Source: Platynereis dumerilii (lineage: Eukaryota > Annelida > Polychaeta > Phyllodocida > Nereididae). Taken from it: a stretch of 64,000 nt of DNA. Under the pieces are notes generated by a model. It worked only from the letters and a program-made list of their open reading frames with translations, had not been told where the DNA came from and did no database searches. The translations under genes were made by a program, and so were the position numbers. Positions within the stretch are counted from its first letter, which is position 1. The number at the start of each line of letters is the position of its first letter. The stretch covers positions 38,580,011-38,644,010 of the forward strand of contig JAPTHN010000003.1 in NCBI GenBank assembly GCA_026936325.1, written 5' to 3'. This document shows positions 45,801 to 57,800 of the stretch, piece by piece.

Positions 45801-48800
45801 ACTAGGTCGATAGGGGGTGGTACGGGCTTTGGCCATCTGCAACAAGCTGCATACCTCCTGGAAAAGTCTGCTATCGAAGTTTCGTCCTTGGTCGCTGAAA
45901 ACGTGATCTGCGCAACCCATTCGGCAAACAAACTCCTCAATGAAGGTGCGGGCTACTGTCTCGGCAGTCTGGTCTGGCAGCGCTTTCAGTTCGACCCACT
46001 TTGTAAACTGGTCGACCATTACCAAAATGTATTTGTTGTGTCGCGCCGATTCCGTGAGCGGTCCAAGTATGTCGACATGCACCCTCTGCATAGGTTCACC
46101 TGCATGGAATTTCCTCATTGGTGTTCTGTTGGTCTTTTTGTTTCTGGAACAGAGATCGCAGGTCTGGACATAGATCTTGACATCCGTGTTCATCCCAATC
46201 CAGAAGAAGTGGCGTCGGATGATTTGAGTCGTTTTTTCCGGTCCGGGATGCCCAGAACACACATTGGCATGGGCCAGGGTGATGATGCGATGTCTTCGTC
46301 GTAGAGGGACTACCAAAAGAGAGCGAGTTGTCACTCCAGAATGTCCAACCCATTTATAAAATAGGATGTCCTCGATGATCTCCAGTTGAGCCCGTAGCCG
46401 CCAGAGCTGCTTCACAGTGGCACTCTGAAGGAATAGCACCCCTGGTTCAGGATCCTCCTCTTCCTCCAACCAGCGGAGAATAAGGTTCAGTTCCGGATCC
46501 TCACGTTGCTGAGTCCTCCAGTCCTGCTCCTCCGTCAGGGCTCTCTGCATCTCGTCACTCCCCTCGGTATCATCAGTTGTCAACTGTCTTACGGACAATG
46601 GCAGAACGTCGTCCACGAACTCATCGAATCGCTCCCACTGGGTCTGCATACGGGTGCAGTACTGGCACCCTCCACATGGAAGAGATTCAACTGAGGTCCC
46701 CACTTCATAATAGGGGCATTCTTCTTGGGGAATACGACTGAGACCATCAGCATTGGAGTGTTGGCGCCCCGGTCGGTGTTCAATCTGGAAGTCAAATTGA
46801 GAGATTGCCTCCAACCATCTGGCAAGTTGACCCTCAATATTCTTAAACCTCATCAGCCAGATGAGGCTGTTGTGGTCTGTCCGTACCAAGAAATGCCAAC
46901 CCAGGAGGTAAAACCGAAAATGGTTCATGAAGGTCACTAGCGCCAACAGTTCCTTCCTTGTGGTGCAATACCTCCTTTGCACTGACGACAGGGACTGACT
47001 TGCATAGGCGATCACTCTCTTGCTATCATCTTGCACCTGCGACAGCTCAGCTCCTATAGACACATCGCTGGCATCCACATCAAGAATGAACAAGCCAGTG
47101 GCGTTGGGATAAGCCAAAACTGGGGCGGATATGACGCAGCGAATGAGGTCATCAAAGGCCAGCTGGTGTTCATGGTCCCAGGCGAGTTTGTCATTGGGTC
47201 GGGTATGTTTTACTAGTTGGTACAAGGGATCCGCCTTCTCAGCCAGGGTGGAGATGAAGTCCCGATGATAGTTAATGAATCCTAGAAAGGATTCTAATTC
47301 GGTCTTGGTGACAGGTATCGGCCACTGAAGGACGCTGGTGACTTTAGCCTCCGGGATGCTAATGCCATTACGGCCCATACGCCGCCCAAGAAAGTCAACC
47401 TCGGTTCTGAACAACTCACACTTTTTTGGTTTAAATTTGAGGTTGTGTTCTCTGAACCGCTGGAAGACAGACTCGAGAGTACGGTAGTGTTCCTCGAAGG
47501 TGCGTCCTAGTACAATAATGTCGTCCAGGTAGACCAGGACGTTCTTCCAGAGCATGTTCTGGAGGACGTAGGTCATTATTCTCTGGTACGTTGCCGGCGA
47601 ATTGCCAAGACCCATGGCAAGACGGACATGTTCATACAGTCCGTATTTGGTGATGAAGGCCGTCTTATGTCGGTCACGAGGGTCGATAAGGACCTGCCAG
47701 TAACCACTTGCCATGTCCAGAGTACTGAAATAAAGATTATCTGCCAGCGCGTCCAGACACTCCTCAATTAGGGGTAGAGGGTAAATGTCACGCCGGGTAG
47801 CCTTATTCAGACTCCGGTAGTCAATGCAATACCTGTATTGTCCATTTTTCTTCTTCACAATGACGGGTGCTGCGGCCCATTCACTGGCTGAAGGCTGGAT
47901 CACCCCATTTTCCACCATCAATTTCAGATGGGCCTCTTCCTCTCCTTGGAAGCCAAGAGGTGTGCGTCGCAGGCCGTGTCGAACAGGAGGGGCATCACGG
48001 GTATCGATTCGATGCATTATGGTGGAAAACTCGCCCAAATCAAAATCATGACGGGCGAATACGTCACCATAAGCCGAAAGTAACCACCGCAATGCTTCAC
48101 ACTCCTTCCCCTCCAAATTGGCAATGCTTCGCTGGTAAAGAGGAACCAGATGTGGGGGAAGTTCATCCTTGTCCTGTGCATCCTTAGTTGCCTCATCTTC
48201 TGGTGTGTTGTCACAATCAGGAACGGCGCCATGAACGGCACCTAGATCAGCGATCTCTGCTGGTGCAGTGTTGACTTCATCCATGGGGATAATCTCCTCA
48301 GCTTGTCGGGCCGTTGCGATGAGCATTCCAGCAGGAATGTGTGCTGTTGTGTCAGATGTGTTCACAACCGTGATGTTGACATGGGGCTCGCAACATGTCA
48401 CACAAGCAGGAAAAAATATTGATGATTTCCCTGGCAGCGGGCTGATGACAATGTCGGCTCCTTGATCAAATACTTCATCCACAGCACATTCAATGGTTTG
48501 GCAGCAGAGGGCTGGCACAGCCAACCGATGAGTAGCTCTCACTGGTGACACATTAGATTGGTTACCCAATAGATCTGATGTGAACTTTGCAACAACAATG
48601 GCGTCGCCAATCTGCAGAAATCCATTACTGAAGTCAAGACTGGCGCCGACCTCGTGTAAGAAATCCAGACCCAAGATAAAATCTTCTCGGATGCTGCCAA
48701 TAATGATGCTCCAGTAGTAGATGGCATTGCCAATCGCCAATGGCACATTAAGAGCAAGGCTGGCTGTCATGCCCATTTCGTCACCTACACCCCGAATGGA

Positions 48801-51800
48801 GATTTGGTGACCCTCCACAGGCTTAATACCAGCTGCTTCACACAATTCCTTACTTCCAAGCGTCACCTGGGAACCAGTATCAATCACTGCCGATGTCCTT
48901 ATGTTGTTCACAGTGATGGGAATTGTCATTGTCAGGGCAAGTGATTGTTGCGATGGCCTCAATGTGTCAGGAGGATGGTCGACATGTGGGCCGTGGACAG
49001 CAGTTTGACCAGTTACTGCTGTCCGTTGGCTTTTGGGGTGTCCTGTTTAGGACACTCAGCCCGGAAATGCCCGGCCTCATCACAATTGAAGCATCTGTCA
49101 TGCATTGGCCTGTTCCTGCGAGTTGGAGAGCGAGGAGGTGACTTGTACTGATAGGGTGATCTGTCAGTTTGGATCGCCATGGATCTTGTAGGTGTCTGAG
49201 GTGGAGTCACCGGACGATGACTGATGGTGGATGCCTGCCGTGTGAATACAGGATCCTCCATGAAAGACACCTGTCTGGTGGATGGCAAGGATGACTTTCC
49301 CATGATGGCCTTCAGAAGAGATACATGGTTCTTGACGCTCCACAAAGCCTGTTGGATGTTAATGGGTTGAATCTTGGCTGTCTCGTATGCGGCAGTTCGG
49401 TCACGAACGCCTCGCATGAAGATCTCAGTCGCTGTTGTGTTGACGATGTCTAGAGGAAATCCCCGATAGGCCAGATTGACCTGTGTTTGGACCCGATCAG
49501 CAAATTCATCGGTAGCTTCGTCAACTCGTTGTCTGAGGTCTTGAAGGTCTCGCCGTAGGACATCTGCACGCTCCAGTCCAGCGAATCTATCTTGCAGGCG
49601 CCTGATCAAAGTGCCATAACGTCGGCAACTATCTGGCGGCAAAGTCCTGACGAAGTTGATGGCTTTATCCTTCAGACTTCCTTTGAGATATTGCAGCTTG
49701 GCTTTCTTCCCCAGTTGATAGTAGTCACACATATTATTAAATTGGAATATAAAGTTATCCCAATCTCCCATTGTGCCATCGAACTGTGGCATTTTGGGTG
49801 CAGGCAGTCTCAACTTCTCCGGGCGTCCCTGCTGATGTCCAGGCCGGGATACTATAGAATAGTTCACTGGAACTGTGGCAGCCCCAAGGTTATCATCTGA
49901 GTCTGAAGAGCTGCTGTCAGGTTCTGGAACTCCCATTTGTGGTCCTGGCCAAACTGGTGGTAGTGACGCTGTGTAGTTCATGCGGCCACTGTCCTTTTGC
50001 TGAAACGGAGTTCTTGGTAAATTCGGAAGCGGTGCTTCAGGGACCATTCCGGTTGGTTGTGGATGCTGTCCACGACGGTGTGATGGATCCTGGTGTTGGT
50101 ACGGCAGGGGATTATGCAGCGGATACTGCTGCTGCTGTGGCTGTTGAAGCGGCTGTTGACACGGCTGTTGAACCGGCTGCTGATGCTGCTGCTGATACCA
50201 TGACTGATATGGCTGTTGAAGCGGCTGCTGCTGATATGGCTGTTGAAGCGGCTGCTGATGCGGCTGTTGATGCTGCTGCTGATATGGCTGTTGAGGCGGC
50301 TGCTGCTGGTATGGCTGTTGAAGCGGCTGCTGATGATACTGTTGCGCACCAGGATGGATGTATGAAGGAGTTGATGCAGCAGGCTGGATAAATGAAGCTG
50401 GCTGAACCAGTGGGGGTTGGTTCTGTTCCTGTGGTGCACATGAACCACATGGTTGTTGATTTGAAGCTTGGTAATATCCTTGATGACGATCACCAGATGG
50501 TCGGCCAGTAGGAGTCACCATGTCATTATAAAGCCTACTGTCACTTCCTGCCAGATGTGGTGATCAATTATATGCTTGATCCTGGGCTCGGGTTGTCAGA
50601 GGCCTTGGCAAGGACAGATTGCCATAGCCTTGATGGGGGACATGTCTTGTTGTTGCAGGTAGGGATGCACGGATATCCGGCAAGGTATCCGGTATCCGGC
50701 CGGATATTGGAATTTGCAGGATATCCGGTATCCGGCAGAATTAGGGTGTCGGAACCGGATATCTGGGATGCTAAAAAATAAGTGAAAAGCTGAAAAAACT
50801 TTGATAATAAATGAAAGAATATTACAAGAACAACATCAAAAACATGATGTTACCATCTTCAAAAATTTAATTAAGCAAAAAACATTCCATCAGATCAGAG
50901 GAACAGTTCTCCTGACGGACATGATATCTCTCCGGAGTCTCGGCTCTCAGAAAAAAATATTTATTAATTTTGAATGCTGAAAAACGTCCTTTTCGTATGT
51001 TTATTATCCGGTTCCAACTATCCGGTTACTATCCGGTATCCGGCAGTTGGTGTTGCAGGATAATCCGGTATCCGGTATCGGGCTATTTCCACTATCCGTG
51101 CATCACTAGTTGCAGGCCGCCGCTCATATTTTATCTGATTCTCAGTCCCTTCAAAATCCCTGGCGGCAGTGTCCTCTCTTCTGTCATCACTACACTCCAC
51201 CAGTCGTCTTTGAGGGCGTACACCACTAGGGGGATATTCAGGTTGTTGATACCCGGGCCTCGTTCGGTTTGCATCAGTACTACATAGTTGTCGTGCAGTG
51301 CGAAGAGTAGCATTTGTAAGTGTCTGTCGGCCCTGGCTCCTATCTGATGAGTGGTGCAGTTGAATTGTCTTTCTGGACATTCCTGCCGGGGGCACAATTC
51401 GAGTGCCAGGTTTTGGAACGTGCTGGTTGGTCGTCGCAGGGAGTCTCGACTCTTGCATTAGGGCATTACCAGCTTCATTCATATTGGATTCTGCTGGATG
51501 CTCCACATAATGCTCTTGCCATATCCATGGTTTACTTCTGGTTGTTGTAGCCCGGATGGGTGTCTGTTTCTTTACTGTTGGTGTCACTTCAGTCTTCTCC
51601 ATTGGTTGAGTTTCACGAAGCATGGAAGTTGTCCCAGGTCGCAAAACAGGCAGGGCTGTCAACACTGTGCCATGAGGTGACAGTAGATCCGGCATTTCAT
51701 CCCAACTGAGTGACGCTTCCCCTGGAGACATTTGGGCATCTTCCTCATATTCTGTGGGCTTTGGAAGACAATCGGAGGTCAGTGGGTCCCGGGAGGCAGA

Positions 51801-54800
51801 CTGGGAATATTTCCCGACTTCCTCACGGATCCCCATCTGGCCCCTGTCATTTTCCTGCCGGGTAGCAGAGGATGTCAGAGGGACTCCATGGGCAGCCTGG
51901 GAATGTTTCCCGACTTCCTCACGGATCCCCGTCTGACCTATTTTATCCCTCTGCTGGGGTGGGGCGGAGTGCATGCTATCATAAGGTGCCCCAATCCCAT
52001 CTGAAGAACGGTATACCCGATTATAAGGGATGTGGTCGGTGATCCGCCAAAAATCTTCCGGAGTCCTGCGTGCAGTAGTTGTCTCTGGAGGCAGGCTTGA
52101 CTCCTTAGTGGGCTTTGGTTGGTTGTTCCGCAGTATGTCCTTTGCCGCATTCTCGGTGACAAGTTGAGAAGGTTGTCTACTGGTAGCTGTAGGAACAGTC
52201 GAAACCACCACTTCACAGGATTGGTCAGTGACAGTCGTCTTAGGTATGCCGTCTCTGGTCTCACTTGTTGAAATCGGTCTAAATGGAGTATTGTCGGGGC
52301 CGTCTAAATTTGGAATCTGCCCTGTTGAGGTACCAGAGGTTCCTTGGTCGTCCTTCCTGGCTATCCTGGAGCCCATTTCCCTATTAATTAGCCTTTTGTA
52401 AGATCTTCGAATGGTATCTTTGGCCGAACTAGGGGACCCAGTGGCTGGACTATCAGAGTCTGTCGGTAATTGCCCAGAAGGGGTAGATCTTCCTGATAAT
52501 CTTGAGTTATAACTCCGTCTCCTTGTGGCTCTGTCCCTCAATCCCTCTCTTAGGGTGGCGTCCAGCTGTCTTTGGAAATTGTCCCATTCTTCGTTCCGAT
52601 GTCGCCTCCAGTCATCGAATTCATTGTTGTAGTGCCGAAGCAATTCTTCCTGATTGCTAATTCGGATGTTATGTTCATGCAGTTGTCGTTCCTGTCTGTT
52701 TGCCATCGTCATCATATCTAACCGCCAGTCAGCAAACCAAGTTGGCATCTGATGATGGGCAGCAGACGGTGTCTGAGTATCCTGGGAAGGGGCTTCGTCC
52801 AGTGGGGCTTGGCCCTGTCGCAGATGGATTCCATTCAGTGGAGGTTGGCCCTGTTGGAAAGGAGGAAGACCCTGTTGGGAAGATACATCAGTCAACAGAT
52901 GGTTCTTAGGTTGCACACTGCTGCTGTGGTCTGTCAGAGATGATATAGTGTCATCGGCATGCTCCTTCGCTGCAGCAGAACTATCTGCCTGAGCTTCCTG
53001 AAGAGCTTCTTCCCAACTATCAGGTATTTTCCGGGTGCCGTCATTCTCAGGTTGTCTGTCAGTTTTCTTCTCCGGTGTTCCTTTATCCTCGGGCGCTCCT
53101 GGCTTCACCATTGAGGTATGGCCCTGCTGGTGCCAAGACTGCCACTGCTCTACAGGAATCTTGGAATTTGCAGCCAAGAGCTGGAAAGTCAGGGGTTCTT
53201 GTTCCCGCAGGATAATGATCTTCGCTGCTGCAGCCGGACCAACGTTGTACAACGTCTTCAGTTCCTTCTCGTCGGCAGTGTATAAATTCACCGCTTCCAT
53301 GGTACTGGTGGGTACTCTGTTCACACTAGTGAATATCGGATATATAAACCGGCAGTATCATATAACGAGACCGAGAACGAACTAATTGGCGATCATGCTC
53401 ACCTGATGTGAGATCCACAAATTCACCAAGTTTACCAGGGTATCAGGCTGATATCGTCTGAAAGGTCTTACGGAATACAAACGCTCGCTAACCACCAGTT
53501 ACCGTAACCAAGTACAGAACCGGCAGTCTGCAGAGCACCTGCTAACCTTCAGACAATTTGACAACCGCAACCTAGCTACACCTGGCCGACTGGGAATCGA
53601 AGTTACTGAGTCTTGAGATACAATTCGAACGGGCTAAAGTGCGAGAGTTAGTGACTTAAAACTAACTTAACTTTTAACTTCACAAAGACCGTAATTCAAT
53701 CAATTCGATCAACAAATGTAACCTTATAAAGAAGCTGATAATGCCCTCAGCGAGAATAGTAGAACCAAGTACCACTGAGCCAAAGACGAGTGCCCTTGGT
53801 CCCTTCACTTCCCCTTGAAGGCTGTCAGACTTATTTCAACTTCTAAAAGCTTAAATAGCTTATTGACTATTTTTTAGCCTAAATTTATATTAAGCTGAAC
53901 AATCAAGTGGCTTAAAAGACTACTCTAAGTTTATATTGCTAAGAACTTATATGTACAGCAGACAAAACAATAACCACAATTTTAGCTTAACTCAAATAGT
54001 TAACTCTCAATTGATATAATAACTTAACTCAATTGATATAATAACTTAACTAAGTCGCAATTGCCTTAACCTATATCACAGTGCTAAATACCTGTAGCCG
54101 CTATGTGACTATGCACATGCAATCCACAGAATTCCACAAAGCGACAAAGTTGAAAGCTTAACTTAGTTGCAATTGCCTTAAACTATATCACAGTGTTAAA
54201 TACCTGTAGCCGCTATATGACTAAACACATGCAATCCACAGAATTCCACAAAGCGACAAAGTTGAAAGCTTAAGTTTGCAAGCTTATCTTACCCCACTCT
54301 CCCCTATTTTAATTAAAGGAATGAGGTAACAATCTGACCTTTACAGACCACTCAGTGCAAATCACAACTGATTCTGTTGCTCACACGTCTGAATCCGCTT
54401 GGTCAAGTGTGAATTTTCACAAGTATCCAAATCCCTGGATAATTCTCAAAGTACCCCAGCTGTGAAAACAACCAGTTCAGAGAGTGCAAAAAATGAGTAT
54501 TTCTGCTCTCTGAATTTATGAAGTCACAGGAAAGAAAATATGACTGCTACACTGCCGAATGGCAAATTAATGCCCTCAGCAGTTACCAACAGTCAAGATC
54601 TGAGCACTATATAGCTGTATAGTAGAACCACTTTACAGAAAAATTTATTAGGTATGGTAAATGGTAAGGCAACAAAATAACCTAACTCAATGCACTATGC
54701 AGACAGCATAAATAAATGGGACATGTGCAACCAAGTTAAGATTTTGTGGATCTCTGTTGGTGCAATGTAACTCCACTCAAACAGCTGAAAACAGTTATGC

Positions 54801-57800
54801 AGAGAAGTCCAATTAATTGTTGCTTACACAAATTCCAAAAAAAAACGTTCTTTAATATTTTGGAAAAATTAAAACTACAATTTAATTGTAATGGAGTTGA
54901 GAATACAAATGTCTCAATTGCCTCAGTATGTTACCACACCGCAACTAAAGAAACCAAAGTAATTCTCTTCTCCTAAATGTAAAAAAAATATTCTAAGTCT
55001 ATGACTATGTATTAAATATCATTAAGTATTGGCAAACTATATGAAGTCTAATTTTCTAACTATGTACTTAATTGTTGCTAATCCTCTAAGTGTAAACTGT
55101 TAATGACACCCAAACAATGTAAACATTCAAGTGTCTAAGTTTAAGTTCACACAGAAATAATCAAATCATAGACTGAGTAATATTGGCAAAATCTCTCTCT
55201 AATTATCAATCAGACAGAGAATAAATCAGAACAGCAAGCAACCTCAAAGAAAAAATAATCTGTCTCAAGCCTATATGTATACGGCAAGAACAGAAATTCT
55301 CAAAAATAAGCCAACTTGAAAGTCAGCTCAAGCTAAATAAATGCTCAAGTCACAATCATATATGTGATCAAGCAAAACTCCAGGCGTTCCGATTTAGTTC
55401 TGACACCAAATGAAGCAATGTGCTATACCTTTGAAGTGTACTGTGCTTTCTGTGATCTGTGCTTTCTGTGTTCTGTGTTGCTTGGTTGGCTCCTCAAGTC
55501 AGTCTGACCATTCCCTCCACTCCTGGGGCATGCTGGGAGGAAGTACAGCAGAGCCCCTAGTGGATAGTGGCGGAACATGATCAATGTCTGCTATGCTATC
55601 AATGCCTGCTACAATATCTATCTATTATAAATTCTATATCTATCTATCCACATTGTTGTCATGTATAATCATGCTTGGAAAAAGTAGGGGATTCAGGAAA
55701 GCCGTTGCCTGGAAATTTGTAAATCTCAATGGAAATTTTTGAAGACATGTTTAAACTTTTGACTTTGAAGAAGTTGCTGAACTTGCCTGGAAATTCACAT
55801 TTTTTATAGCCCTGCATGCATTTTTAATTTTTAGGTGAGAATCTCTCACCTATTACGATACCCTTTGTGCTGAGACCCAGGCTGACAACCACTTGTGCTT
55901 TCGTCATGATTAACTTTAGTCCATGAGCCAGGCAGCCAAATTTGACCAGTCAGGCTCACTCTGAGGGAGGAATTCTCATAGTGATTTTATGTTAGCCCTA
56001 TTTCTCTAGTTTCAGAAAATGGGTGATAGCAATCTGTATCTCTTAGCCTTCACCATGCTATCACCCTGTTTTTAAACATATGTTGAAGCCTCGGAAATTT
56101 CAGTTTTTTTGAGTTCCGGTTAGACTTATATCCATAAAAACTGTTGTAACTTCATCAATATTGCATTAAACTGCATGAAATTTGATATGTGACATCCTCA
56201 CAATATACAGAAGACATATCTGCCACAATCAGAGCCATTTGCATCATTCAATGTTTGCATATAAAGGAGTATTTTTATATCAAGTGGCACGTCAAAATTG
56301 AAATATAATTAAAACTGAAATCTCCCTGTAACTTTGGTATATCACCAAGAAATATTTTATAAAAAATCCAAAATTATTTCATTTTAGTAGCAGGATGCCC
56401 TCTCAATCATATGGCATAGTCTCAGCCAATTTGTACTGATATTAAGGTGATATCAAGATGTTTATCATAAGCACTTCATGTCCGAAAATTGCTCAATTTT
56501 CACTTTTTAGAACAGTTTGATGATGATATTCTCAGTTTACTTGCAAGAAGAAGTCAGTGCAGTCAATTATGATTGGAGAAATTGATTGATAAATTACAGA
56601 GCATGATTTACAGGGCAAAGGGTGTTGATTTTGTATAATTTTAGTTAAATTTTGAATGTATAGACAGCAAAGCCTATCACAGGAAAATGTGGATTCATGC
56701 GAATTTCTCAAAATGATTGTAAGAGCTTTGAAAAGCTTATTTGCATGATAACTGCAATATTTAGATTGCACCTGTACCATAATTACCCTTTAATCACAAC
56801 ACTTCATAGAAATAATGAACTAATTATAATAGAGAACCTACAATGGATTGGCTTACTAACAGTGACATTATAATGCAGGCATGTACAACAAAAATAAAAG
56901 CTTAAAAGGTTATCAGATTTCAAACGTTTTCAATCTCTATGACCTTTCTCATCAATATACTCCTTTTAAAAACAACAGTTAACCATCAAAATTAAGTCAC
57001 ATTGTCAAAACATGTTGATAAATTGTCATCATCCTCATCATCACTGTATTACTCCGTCACATGGTTCAGATCCTATTTTGGTAGAAACTTCATATGCTTC
57101 ACCTGTTCACCCTGGCCCCCTTGAGCTCATCGCCACACGACTCCAAGCTGTGCTAAAGTTTCCTGAAACATACACCTGATTGACCTTATGCCTTCTTTTG
57201 CCGCAGACTGGTTGTGTAGGACCCAAGCACCAATCCCAGTTCTAGTCTTTTGGGCAATGACTTAAATGTGTCATCACTTTTGCTGATCTCAGATCGGCAT
57301 CAGAGAGTAGAGGTTCAAGCTTATTGCTTCACCACAGCCTGTTTATCAACCATTTTCTCAGCCAATGCATCATCCCTGGTGTCCTAACCAAGACACTCCT
57401 AATGTGGGTAGGTCTATGTGTGTCTTTGCATTGCTTTCAGTCCCCAAAGGAATTTTCATAATCAGCCGCATTTTCACTTTAGATATTTCAAGTTAAGTCT
57501 CAAACCTACCCACAGTCGATAGCTATCCTGCACCCTCACTGTCCCTCAGCTGTTAAACAAAATCATACTTGAAGTCTCCCTGGTTGTCCCAAGACAAGAT
57601 GTATGCTGCCCTCTGTCTAATGCATGCACTGTACAACATTTCTCTTATTAGCCAACAAAATTGTATATTATCTTTTTTTGTCATTTATTTTTCAACCCTC
57701 TGATGACCAAACCGTGGCCACTAGGGAGTACAATGGCCAGACTTGTCTCTCATAAATCAGCTCATGTTGTGAGTACATTCTTCTGCAAGCTTGTTTTGCC

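Larger units (their letters stand above)
42299..55613 (-). mobile_element. Ty3/gypsy LTR retrotransposon carrying a TatD-type nuclease ORF
   Basis: 13.3 kb, minus orientation. Two about 202-bp LTRs (TG...CA), target duplication atat (42295-42298, 55614-55617), a primer-binding site complementary to the 3' end of tRNA-Leu, and a polypurine tract. Internal order from 5': long leader, ORF with helix-hairpin-helix motif, gag with CCHC knuckle, pol (PR-RT-RNase H-IN), acidic ORF, TatD ORF. The LTRs differ only at about three positions in one short patch, so the insertion is very recent. It looks near-whole, with one evident interruption: a hAT MITE between the first ORF and gag. Confidence 0.93.

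Noticed and set aside
49939-50391. Plus-strand alanine/valine-rich 150-codon frame
   Set aside because: It is the complement of the gag QQP repeat region, not a gene.
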